Source of the DNA: Sipunculus nudus
Lineage: Eukaryota; Annelida; Sipuncula; Golfingiida; Sipunculidae
Assembly (NCBI GenBank): GCA_026874595.1
Contig: CM049316.1
Coordinates: forward strand, 54,259,676-54,323,675
Reading direction: 5' to 3'
Length of the DNA: 64,000 nt
Both the position numbers and the translations under genes were made by a program. Within the stretch, counting starts at the first letter, position 1. The number at the start of each line of letters is the position of its first letter. Below, in pieces: positions 47,211-56,027 of this stretch. The notes under the pieces are model-generated. The model searched no databases, had not been told where the DNA came from, and saw nothing but the letters and a program-made list of their open reading frames with translations.

Positions 47211-47214
47211 AAAT

Positions 47215-48032
47215 GCTTGACGGATGTAGAAAGTCTTCAAGGTTTTTTTAAGGAGGTCAGTGAAGTCTGCATTCTAACGTTTATAGGAAGTTGGTTCCAG
47301 AGTTTGGGTGCGAAGGCATAGAAACTTCGATCACCGAAAGTTTTCCTGCTAGTTCTCGGTGCAATCAGTTAAAACTGCCAGGAGCACCAGATCTCACATA
47401 TAATAGGTATTGTGACTGACTCAAAGCATATCCATTATACAGGATGATACCATGTTATTAAGTGTTCTATAAAGTAACACAAATTTTTAAATTTTATCAT
47501 GAAGATCACAGGTAGCCAAGGGAGACTGAATAACAGCGGTTTTAAAGGTGAACTATCAACATTAAAATCAATCTAGCACAACAGTTCTGAATCATTTGGA
47601 AGCGATTGGGCAAGTATGCAGAGGCTCCATAAATGAGTTGCAGTAATCTGAGTGACTGTGCACGAGTCTATGGATTAGGATTTGACAGGCCTCCCGCGTC
47701 AGAAATTTTCGAATGGATCTAAACAGTGTAAACTGGGGGAAGCAACTTCACACTTTGACATAATATGTTTTTCAAACTTAAGTTGTGCATCAAGCCTTAC
47801 ACCAAGACATTTCACATCATCAGCACATCTGATTGTCTCATTACCTACAAAAATATGACTGAGCTTAGTTGTTGCTTGGAGCCAATTATATATAAATTCT
47901 GTTTAAGAGTCATTCATCTTTAATTAAAACTTAAACATCCATTGCTTGATATCTGAAAGGCATCTGTGCATAGCAATAATGGCCTGATGTTCCGCGTATT
48001 CCTTATGTGGCGTGAAGGACAAATATAAACAA
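47215..48032 (-). pseudogene. L2/CR1-like reverse transcriptase, C-terminal half
   Basis: The frame resumes after the Helitron with LYLSFTPHKEYAEHQAIIAM (48029-47970), then IKQWMFKF, KMNDS.TEFI, VGNETIRCADDVKCLGVRLD (about 47850-47790), IHRLVHSHSDYCNSF (about 47690-47640) and, near the end, APRTSRKTFGDRSFYAFAPK then LWNQLPINV (about 47370-47270). These are the RT-7/thumb and the C-terminal LWNSLP signature of L2/CR1 elements. Stops and shifts are frequent. Confidence 0.82.
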
Positions 48033-48043
48033 CTAGCAATTAC

Positions 48044-48058
48044 CCGTGCTACGCACGG
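48044..48058 (-). terminator. Helitron 3' hairpin
   Basis: CCGTGC..GCACGG, a 6-bp stem with a 3-base loop, 7 bases from the terminal CTAG. In Helitrons it acts as the rolling-circle termination signal. Confidence 0.75.
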
Positions 48059-48234
48059 TTTGGGGCGAGCAGTTAGTTCTGATGTAAAATCCGTCTTTCA
48101 TAGTTGAAGGTCTTGGTTGTACAATGTTACCGTCATAAGATCTCTTTAAAGACGACATTTGGTGTAAATGTTCTGTCTTTTAGTTGACCTTGTGTCTGAG
48201 TCAGGATGACTTGGACGAATACGTTGCGGTACGA

Positions 48235-48358
48235 ATGATGGAATTTCTTCGGACAAACCCAGAGCATATGTATGTCGAAAATCACGGCAATATGTACGGT
48301 GGTATCAGAGGAGATACGGAAAATCACACAAATCGCGTTATGCAATTAATATATAGAC
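48235..48358 (-). repeat. Internal duplicate of the Helitron 5' end
   Basis: This ~120-bp segment is nearly identical to the element's 5' terminus at 49600-49715, including TCTATATATTAAT, and lies only ~325 bp from the 3' end. A short Helitron (48033-48358) is therefore contained in the long one. Confidence 0.75.
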
Positions 48359-49599
48359 ACATGTATGGTGTTATGCAAAAAAAAAATCTTATTGAAGCCA
48401 AGGTATTGGTTGGAGATTTTTTTTTTCAGAGAAGGTGATATGATAAATAAAATCATTTTTATATGAAAATATATTATGTTGAACATCGCTATTTAAAGTT
48501 GCCATCTGATTTTTCTTGCAACGAAATCGCATCGTATAAAAAGGTGGTGACACATTCCAACGTTTATTTGCATCCGATCATCGCATCCGTGTAAACATTT
48601 TGACACTATATTTTCAATAACACATGACACATACCTCCGGCAACGATTATCAGCTGCGTTTATCGCAGAACTTGAGTCCTGCTCGATTTTTGCGATGAAC
48701 GCATCCGTTAAACGCACAGGGGATTCCATTTCATGACGTGCATAAAATCGGGGAAGCCCTCACTTCCATTACCAAAATCTGAGTATTAAAGTTCATTGAA
48801 GGGAAATAACTATAGGGAAGCATCATCATGTCTATAACACTAAACATGCATCTTACCATGTATCACTGAAAATTGCAACAATGAATCTGATGCAATAAAT
48901 AGTGACATTTAAAGTGGAAGCAAAATAAAGCGTTAAGTACGATCGCCAGGACAATTGTTTGTGTGTGTGTGTGTGGCGGGGGGGGGGGGGGGTCCTATCC
49001 CAAATTATTTTGATTAAAACATAATTATTTGTTATACTTTAATGAAATATCATTTAGGTTTACAGGCATAAATCTTAATATGAAAGGACAAAACGACTTA
49101 TCGTCACCTGTTTGACGCTTGTATGTGTCATGTTTTGCCTCATGGTTGCCGTCCTTTGATCGCACATGAAAGACGGGTGCGACAAACCAAATGCGATAAA
49201 CACTGGTTTGTGTGACCGCGGGACACGATTTTAGTCGCATGTGGCTCGCTCTTTTGTCAAACGCCCTGGACGTGATACATGTGCATTCAAGCATATCAGG
49301 TCATGTGAGGGTGTCGCAGGTATAAGCCCTCATCGTGCCAAGACCCGGTTTCAGGAAGGCCTACCAAACAATTCTTTCATCCTTTTGAGAAGTGGATTAT
49401 TTCGGGCCGGTGACCGCGAAATGTACAAATAACCCAGATATGGCCCCCGGAGTAAAACTCTGTTCTGCCAACACAAACTCTATGCCCATTGTGTTACGGG
49501 GCCCGAAGACACAAAGAAAAGAGGCGCCCGCGGGGGATCAAATATTAAAATTATTAATTATGCACGTAATACGCAAATATTGCAAATAAAAGTGGGTGG
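48359..49599. other. Filler between the two Helitron 5' ends
   Basis: About 1.24 kb with no recognisable gene. It contains a (GT)n-poly-G tract at 48961-48992 and a segment of G/C-richer DNA around 48540-48735 and 49100-49300. It may be captured flanking DNA. Confidence 0.5.
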
Positions 49600-49695
49600 A
49601 ATCTCTTCGGACACACCCGGAGCATATGTATGTCGAAAATCACGGCAATCCGTACGGTGGTATCAGAGGAGATACGGAAAATTACAAAAACCGCC

Positions 49696-51000
49696 TTACG
49701 CTATTAATATATAGATGATCATCTGCATATCCATTACATTCAGGATGTAACATAACAGAGAGCTTGCATACCACAGGAAGAGGTAGGTTCCATAACATGA
49801 CCCCTGTGGAACCCCAAATGGTAGATCCCTGATGATGGAAGTAGTGCCCTCTATGCAAACAGCCTGCTGGCGTCCATGTAGATACGACCTGAACCACTGA
49901 AATATTGTTCCATCAGCATCGACTCCAAATCGGGTCTTAAGCTTGTTCAATAGAATATTATGGTCCACGGTGACAAATGCAGCACTCAAGTCGTTCATTA
50001 CAAGTAATGTTAATTCCTGTTTATCCATATTCATAAGGCAGTCTGATACAAATTTTTACCAGATGTTTCAGTCGAATGGAAAGAACGATATGCCGATTGC
50101 ATTGGTGGTAAAAGGTCATTCTGGCTTGAGTGACGCTCCATTTGGTTAACAGCTACTTTTCACAAAATTTGGATATGTAAGGGAGATTACTCACAGGTCT
50201 GAAGTTTTTATAATCAATTTTTAGCCCATGCAGTCTTTTCCAAAATAGCATTTAGTGGTGCTTTTTTCCAATCTATAGGAACTGATCTGGTAGATTAAGA
50301 AATATTTATAATTCTTGTCACAATGGGACAAAGTATATAAACATTCTGCTTGATTTACCAAGTTGGAATAGGATCAAAATCACAACTTGTGGTTTTCGAG
50401 CTCATAATTGTTTTCCCGATGTCTTCTTCTGAAACATTTGAAAATATACACCACGTGGGCGCATTCCGTTTATACTGTTGTTCATTAAAATCTTTATTAC
50501 CCATTTTGGACCTAATTGTTAATATTTTCTCCGTTAAAAAGTCTGCAAAAGATTCAATCAGATCTGTCGGTGAATCATGGATCGGATACTGTGATTTTAC
50601 AGCCTTTCCAAACATTGAGTTCATTAATCCATAAACCTTTCCTTGGTCGACTCCACAATTAAGAAAATTTTTCTGACAAATAGTCCGTCCTTGTTCTTCT
50701 AACACAAGAGTGGTAAATATTACGCGTTTTATGCATTTGCAGTAATAAAGTTTTCATTGGTCTTGTTTTCTGTCAACTCCATTCGTACTTATAATACATT
50801 GTATTCCCTTTTTTGTCTTCAAGTCGTCTGTAAACCAAGGTACTTTTGGTCTTTCGGCCACAATTGTACTTCTAATTGGTGCATACTTATCAATCAAAGC
50901 TGACAACTTAATGTTTTACTGTGTTACAATATCCTCTAAAGCGTTTACGTGAGATAAACTGTTAACTGTTAAAGTTAAATCTTTCCTTAATGTATCCATC
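49696..51000 (-). pseudogene. L2/CR1-like reverse transcriptase, N-terminal half
   Basis: RPKVPWFTDDLKTKKG (about 50860-50810) is the conserved linker before RT. SYFADFLTEKILTIRSK-type and TTSCDFDPIPTW (50400-50355) open the RT domain. LLVMNDLSAAFVTVDH (motif A Asp), WFRSYLHGRQQAVCIEG, FGVPQGSCYGTYLF (motif B) and, after a frame change, GYADDHLYI (motif C) follow to 49716. A frameshift just before YADD and several others inactivate it. The DLSAAFDTVDH/GVPQGS pattern is typical of the L2/CR1/Jockey group. Confidence 0.82.
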
Positions 51001-51129
51001 TGAGAATTATTATCCGAGAGTTTTGTGTTGTTTTGTTATTTGACTTCTTTCTATCCTAGTCATCTAGTATATAGTTACATGTTCTTCTAACCTTTAGATG
51101 TACGAGACTAGAGTTGTATTTACATCCCT

Positions 51130-51490
51130 GACAGATAGTTATTAACCCCAAGCGAAGCGAGGGTTATTGTTTTAGCTTGATTCTGTGCGTGAGGGTGTGT
51201 GTGTGTGTGTGAGGGTGTGTGTTTGTGTATGTAGTATGACCGGGCGATATGTGGAGACGGTATAACGGATGTTATTAAAATTTATCATATACGCTGGTGT
51301 AGTGAAAGTGTTGACTAAGTTCAGTTTTGGTGTAAATCCGAGCGTAAATAACCCCAGAATGAGTTTTTTATGTGTTTTATGGCACATTTTACCACTTGCA
51401 CTTCTTGTATTTGAGCATACGGCCATCTGTCGAGCGTGGTCCGTTACTTTACAGGCGACAATGACGTCACGCCACGTGCCGTTTCCCTGA
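51130..51490 (+). repeat. Hairpin-tipped interspersed repeat
   Basis: Starts TTAACCCCAAGCGAAGCGAGGGTTATTG, a short hairpin (AACCC..GGGTT), followed by a GT-rich microsatellite (51190-51230). The hairpin tip is similar in style to that at 24.72 kb. Coding is not supported. Confidence 0.4.
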
Positions 51491-51609
51491 AGATGTCCGT
51501 AAAACCTCGGTCACAACCGGGATACGGTCGCCGTACGGCGAGTGTTTAGGGCTATTCCGTGCGGTAGACGCCTTTTTCAAAGGCCACAGGGACTCCGCAA
51601 CGACCGTAA

Positions 51610-52881
51610 GGGCCCAATCACACTAGATGAAGACCTTACGGCGACCACGGCGACCTAGTAGATCGCCGTTGGTCGCCCTTAACATCGAAAAACCCCTCCA
51701 GGTATGACTGCAATGCCGCTCTCACAACGCTGTGCTGACGTGTGCTGGCGCCGCGAGCTTCGTCAGAGCGCAGACGCCAGCACACGTCGAATCCAACTAG
51801 GCGCAGAGACAGCGTTGCTCTGACGTCATAAGGGCAGCGGCAGCACCGTGCAAGCATGTAAAGAGCTCACTAGGGTCACCGAGGTCTTGGTAACGGCGGG
51901 GTAAGTGTGCTGGAGCATCGAAGCGTAAAAGAAAGACCGATGCTACTGTTATGGACTTGCATATAACAATATTATGGACTGATATATATATATATATAGC
52001 ACCATATGTTCTTGCATATCATGGTATGCTCCCTTGGAAGTTTATTGAAGGAATGCTCCCTGGGATCCGGGCACTTGTGGACCGGGCCAGCTGAAATAAA
52101 TCTGGTGTATGAACGTCGGTATTGGATGGCTTTATTTCATTAATCACAAGGCTAAAGACATAACAGCTACCATGTTTACAGTAGCCGTGACAAACACGAC
52201 TCAGTTAGGACCCCCTACTGAGTTGTGACACAAGCCAAATTTGGAACCGCCCTGCAAGTCCACGCAACGATTTATAACCGTATCTCCGCATACAATCAAC
52301 AGGCAGACCGCAGGCAGAAATCTCCCATACATGCAGAACAATGTACGAATATATTGGGTTATAACGGAATATTTCATACACATGGTAGTTGTCGTTGAAG
52401 GATAAGAAACTTATTAAAAGGTCTAGTGGGTTTATTTGAAGTATCACGATACTTGTAAGCAATGAGGCGTTGTCAAAAATGAAGAAAATATTTGCATCCT
52501 CATGAGGCCTTATTATGCGATCCTCAGAGTTAGATGTCCAAGCCAGTAATCTGGCCATAATGTCAGAGGGCCGATCTGGCGCTTTGTTTACAGGCGATCG
52601 ACCTGCGCTGTCAAAAGCTGGTACTGCGCTGCTGGGACACTGATGGCATTCGAATTCCGATCTGACTGCGCTTTTAATCCACGGCGACCCCGCGGCGGAA
52701 ATTTTGTCCATGTTCAAAACTGGTCGCCACTCATGGCGTTCATGGTGACCATGACGACCAAAGGCGACACTATCTCGCTCCTACGAAGCTCATGAAAACT
52801 TAAGGCCACTCTGGCTACGCTCTACGGCGATGTCCCAATTCGATGATCGCAGCGAGATCGCCTTCTCGTGTGACGGGGGTG
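51610..52881. mobile_element. Nested Harbinger-like element 1 (1.27 kb)
   Basis: The left end GGGCCCAATCACACTAGATGA and right end (reverse complement CACCCCCGTCACACGAGAAGG) share the CCC-x2-TCACAC-x-AGA core, the same core as the autonomous Harbinger at 15570. The junctions are TAA on the left and TTA on the right, where the uninterrupted arm has TAA. It contains a 12-bp hairpin at 51739-51786. No coding capacity was recognised; the open frames are by-products of GC richness. Confidence 0.65.
51725..51817. repeat. Nested hairpin
   Basis: CGTGTGCTGGCG (51739-51750) pairs with CGCCAGCACACG (51775-51786). An outer pair, CAACGCTG (51725-51732) and CAGCGTTG (51810-51817), encloses it. Confidence 0.8.
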
Positions 52882-52906
52882 TTACTGACATTAGCGCAAG
52901 CGCTTA

Positions 52907-53449
52907 AAGCCGTGGACCCAACCCGCCGTACTTGCAAGTGCGTGCTTTCTACTTGCAAAAACGGGGGCAAAACTTGGGGATCCGTACGTGGTTAGTACCG
53001 CCTCATTACGAATTTGGGAGCACGCAGACACGCCGTAGCACTTTAAATGCAGGAGGAACTTTCGCTGCGTTCGGGCTGCGGATTCACCCCCGACATCGGG
53101 CGGAAACACTCACGTTCATCGCACTTGCACGCACTTACAACATCCAAGTGAGTAAGGGCACCGTACGTGAGCAGCACGTGTAAGTACTGCCTCCGTACGA
53201 CAACGTGGCAATTGGACGGAGATCGTATGTTACAAGCACGTTGTTAGCACGTACAACTCACTTACCACGTGCACATCGCCCGATGCACGCAAACGCTCAC
53301 GGGCCACGTACCTTGCGCAACCGTGAGGTGACGCACTCCCTCCCTACTCCTGCCACTCTCTCCCCACGTTTTCAAAAAAACGTGGCGGCCGTGGCCTCCC
53401 GAATAAACGTACGGACTGAAAACACGCAACGTGGGTTGTGACCCGGGCT
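52907..53449. mobile_element. Nested Harbinger-like element 2 (543 bp)
   Basis: Ends AAGCCGTGGACCCAACCC and (reverse complement) AGCCCGGGTCACAACCC, flanked by TTA on both sides (52904-52906 and 53450-53452). The uninterrupted right arm shows GCGC-TTA-AGTTTATGCGGC at the homologous place, so this is a clean insertion into the left arm with a 3-bp TTA duplication. Confidence 0.7.
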
Positions 53450-54374
53450 TTAGATGATGCGGCGGCCATGCGTCATGCCTCGGTCACAACCCGCTGTGGT
53501 CACCGCAAAACGTAGAGTACCGTGCGGTTTTGGGGACCGCAGGAATACTTAAGCCTCAGTCACAACCCACTGCGGCCACCGCACACCGTAGATACGCCGT
53601 ACGCCTCTCGGGTAGCCGAGTAGGCGTTAAAAATCGCACGGTCATCCTACGACATCCATACGTCTACTGTACGGTGCCCGTACGGAGCCCGTAGGTGGCT
53701 GCCTGACGCACGGCCGCCGCATAAACTTAAGCGCTTGCGCTAATGTCAGTTACGGTCGTTGCGGAGCCCCTGCGTCCTTTGAAAAACGCACGGTTGCCGT
53801 GCGTCTACCGCACGGTATAGCCCAAAACACTTGCCGTACGGCGACCGTATCCCGGTTTTGACCGAGGCTTCAGGCAGTCAATTACGGGCTCCGTACAGCA
53901 ATACCACGATGTCCAGGGCGTTTTTCAAAATATCCAGTTAAAACGTTTCCAGGAATAACACAGGGTTAGTTAAAATTCCATATCACTATCTTTCGCGCAG
54001 GGTTTGGTCCCCATATTGGACTTTATTTTAATGTCTGTTTTGTTTTTTGCAGAGTAAATTTACTATTTTTTATAGTTATTTGCGATCTTGATGTGAGGGA
54101 TAATGATTTTAATGATTAGAAACTCAGAAAAGAATCCAAGTAAATGTTCCTCTTTGTTCCGTCTATGTATCACGGCATGGCCAACTTGGGTTAACGTGCA
54201 GTTCATGGACTGATGCAACTCTGCCGTCTGTTGGTCGTTCCAGTAGACAATGCGGCGGCCCGCCGATCCCTCTAGGCCTGCACGCACAGTTGTTCTTTCA
54301 TTATACGGACCTGATTGTTGAGCTTATGACAGTAACTTGCCCATGAAGTATTCGCACTGTATACCCCAGTCTGA

Positions 54375-54655
54375 AGTAGACCATACATTCACTTATTCGG
54401 CCCACATTTCCAGCTTCATTCGTGCATCAATGAATTCACATTTCTGAATATTCCTTGATAACCTTCCTGAATCAAGATCATATGATGGATCTTTCTATGA
54501 CGAAACTCCAATCGATTCTTACGTGGCCCATTCCAGAAATTTCTTAAAAATCTCATGAGATTGCGTTCATGGTAACATGATTTATCTTGTGAACAAACAA
54601 ACACACACACACACAAGAACGGAGATGAACACCCATGCCTTCCTGTCGGAGGCAA
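54375..54655 (-). repeat. Interspersed repeat family A, copy 4 (full length)
   Basis: Its reverse complement matches 25426-25700 from GCCTCCGxCAGGA through ATGAACGxAATCTCATGA, TTGATTCAGGAA and AAGGAATATTxxxAAATGTxAATTCA to TGCACGAAT..GTGGGCCGAATAA. About 280 bp. Confidence 0.65.
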
Positions 54656-54905
54656 TAATCAGCTATTCAGATGCCCAGTAGACACTTGGACTGTGATATA
54701 ACCAAATGAGATAGTAAGCATACATGGCACATGTAAGACAAGCACAGACTGACTTACCAAATATATAATATAATAGCAGTTGAAAGATATAGGTAATAAA
54801 GTATCAACAACCATGTATCGTATCAACGGTATCAACGACATGTATGTTGCTCTCGTTCTACTCTTCAACTGGTGCTATATGCCCTTTAATCCTTCTACCT
54901 CTTCT

Positions 54906-55195
54906 TCAACTCTTTTGATCTATCCATCGTCCTCTACAGAAAGTGACGTTACCATGTGGAATACAATCCTGACACCGCGGTCGCTTTACATTTGTTATGA
55001 CTGATTCCACTTACCCACCGTCTGCAAATGCTGATTTGTTGTACAAGGTTGCCAGAGTCGCTTTGCTTAAATTCATAGTCGGTGGAACTACACATATAGC
55101 AGATGTGTGCGCTTTGCAAATCTTGCCGGAACATAAATCCTTACTTTCGATAATAAATGGGCCAACGGTTCCACCTAGTACTTTTATCAATCGAT
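54906..55195 (-). CDS. Candidate host exon(s), function unknown
   Basis: A minus-strand exon 55195-55015 is bounded by an acceptor (CTGTTGTTTAG) and a strong donor (GG|GTAAGTGG). It is open for 59 codons (RLIKVLGGTVGPFI, ESKDLCSGKICKAHTSAICV, ATLATLYNKSAFADG). A possible terminal exon 54933-54906 (acceptor CACTTTCTGTAG) has matching phase and would add GRWIDQKS and a stop. I recognise no domain; CSGKICKAHTSAIC is a small Cys cluster. Upstream exons were not found. An alternative acceptor at the TAG just upstream would extend the exon by 21 bases. It could also be a repeat-derived frame; the overlapping plus-strand frame (54997-55221) is then a shadow. Confidence 0.3.
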
Positions 55196-55574
55196 CTAAA
55201 CAACAGATTGATGTGATCTAATCAATAATAAGTAAATAAAGGAAGCAATCATATACCCTGAAGAAGTTATGTCATTAACAACCAAATGTTGATAATTCAT
55301 AAGTATATGGCGAACACTCGGAATGTTCAGCTCTCATTGGTAGAAACATTCTTCGCCCTGTACCAAGGTAATTGCCTGCCGCATACGGCAAAGGCGGCAT
55401 TTTCAGACAGTGGATTAGTGGAATGAAATAAAAATAAATGTATATTGAATACTGTGTAAAGAGTTTACACATGGATGACCGTAAAAATCAAATGTATGCG
55501 TTTCTGGGTCTAAACGCTGCAGGGACGTACCCAGGAGCAGGCACATCATAGGTATTCATACCATCATCCGTTCC

Positions 55575-55615
55575 GCTTTGCATAGACAGGAGATCGAGCT
55601 CATCTCAGACAGACA
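55575..55615 (+). repeat. Short dispersed direct repeat, copy 1
   Basis: AGCTCATCTCAGACAGACAAAGGGAGT is identical to 60390-60420 for about 26 bases, with loosely similar ATCATCCGTT upstream in both. Confidence 0.6.
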
Positions 55616-56027
55616 AAGGGAGTCAAGAAACCTGTATAAATGAAACTTTAGAAAACGGCAAGTCAAAGGCGTCTTTATGTTTCAGATTAAAAATTATTTG
55701 TGCTTTGAGACAGCTCATGTTGACTGACTATAGCTAATATCTATAAACAAAAGCATTGGACTGATATAATTAATAGCAAAAATTGGACTACTACAAACGC
55801 ATTTATGACTGTAAACTAACCACACACCAAGGTAAACAAGATTCTTGTTGGTTCTAACAAGAATCATGGATCGTTACGGAGCTTTGTGTCTAGTCTCGTG
55901 GCTTTCGTTGCCGTGATAAAGATTATTTGACAGATGATGTCCCATAATGATCTGAAAATTTGAAGGAGGCCAGCCTTCTGGGGTTATGGTCCTCTGTCCT
56001 AGAGAAGAAAACTCGTCTATAAAGCTA

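Larger units (their letters stand above)
48033..49715 (-). mobile_element. Non-autonomous Helitron, 1683 bp
   Basis: On the minus strand the element starts TCTATATATTAATAG (49715) and ends CTAG (48036-48033). A hairpin CCGTGC-GTA-GCACGG lies 7 bases before CTAG. It sits between host A and T, with no target duplication. All are Helitron hallmarks (5' TC, 3' hairpin, CTRR, A|T insertion). Removing it rejoins the LINE RT as ..YADDHC-LYLSF.. in frame, which confirms both ends. It encodes no Rep/helicase. Confidence 0.85.
47215..51060 (-). mobile_element. L2/CR1-like LINE fragment, split by a Helitron
   Basis: Minus-strand remnants of an ORF2: the post-endonuclease region (about 51000-50710), the reverse transcriptase start (50705-50355), RT core (50034-49716), a Helitron insertion, then the RT end and C-terminus (48032-47215). 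It is 5'-truncated (the endonuclease is missing or beyond recognition) and frameshifted. It is distinct from the two Tx1/L1-like elements in the window. Confidence 0.82.
51503..53870. mobile_element. GC-rich palindromic element containing two nested elements
   Basis: The left end (AAACCTCGGTCACAACCGGGATACGGTCGCCGTACGGC) and right end (reverse complement AAGCCTCGGTCAAAACCGGGATACGGTCGCCGTACGGC) form inverted repeats that continue for well over 100 bp (GTGCGGTAGACGC, CTCCGCAACGACCGTAA, CTGACATTAGCGCAAGCGCTTAA, TGCGGCGGCCRTGCGTCA). The left arm is interrupted at two points by separate insertions (51610-52881 and 52907-53449); the right arm is uninterrupted and shows the pre-insertion sequence. 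Two more partial copies of the terminal motif (GCCTCGGTCACAACCC, GCCTCAGTCACAACCC) lie at 53476 and 53560. The terminal motif and TTA-type junctions suggest a Harbinger-like family. No transposase. Confidence 0.8.

Noticed and set aside
52205..52717. 170-codon minus-strand frame inside a nested GC-rich element
   Set aside because: No domain recognised; other long frames in this GC-rich palindromic nest overlap one another, as expected from scarcity of stops.
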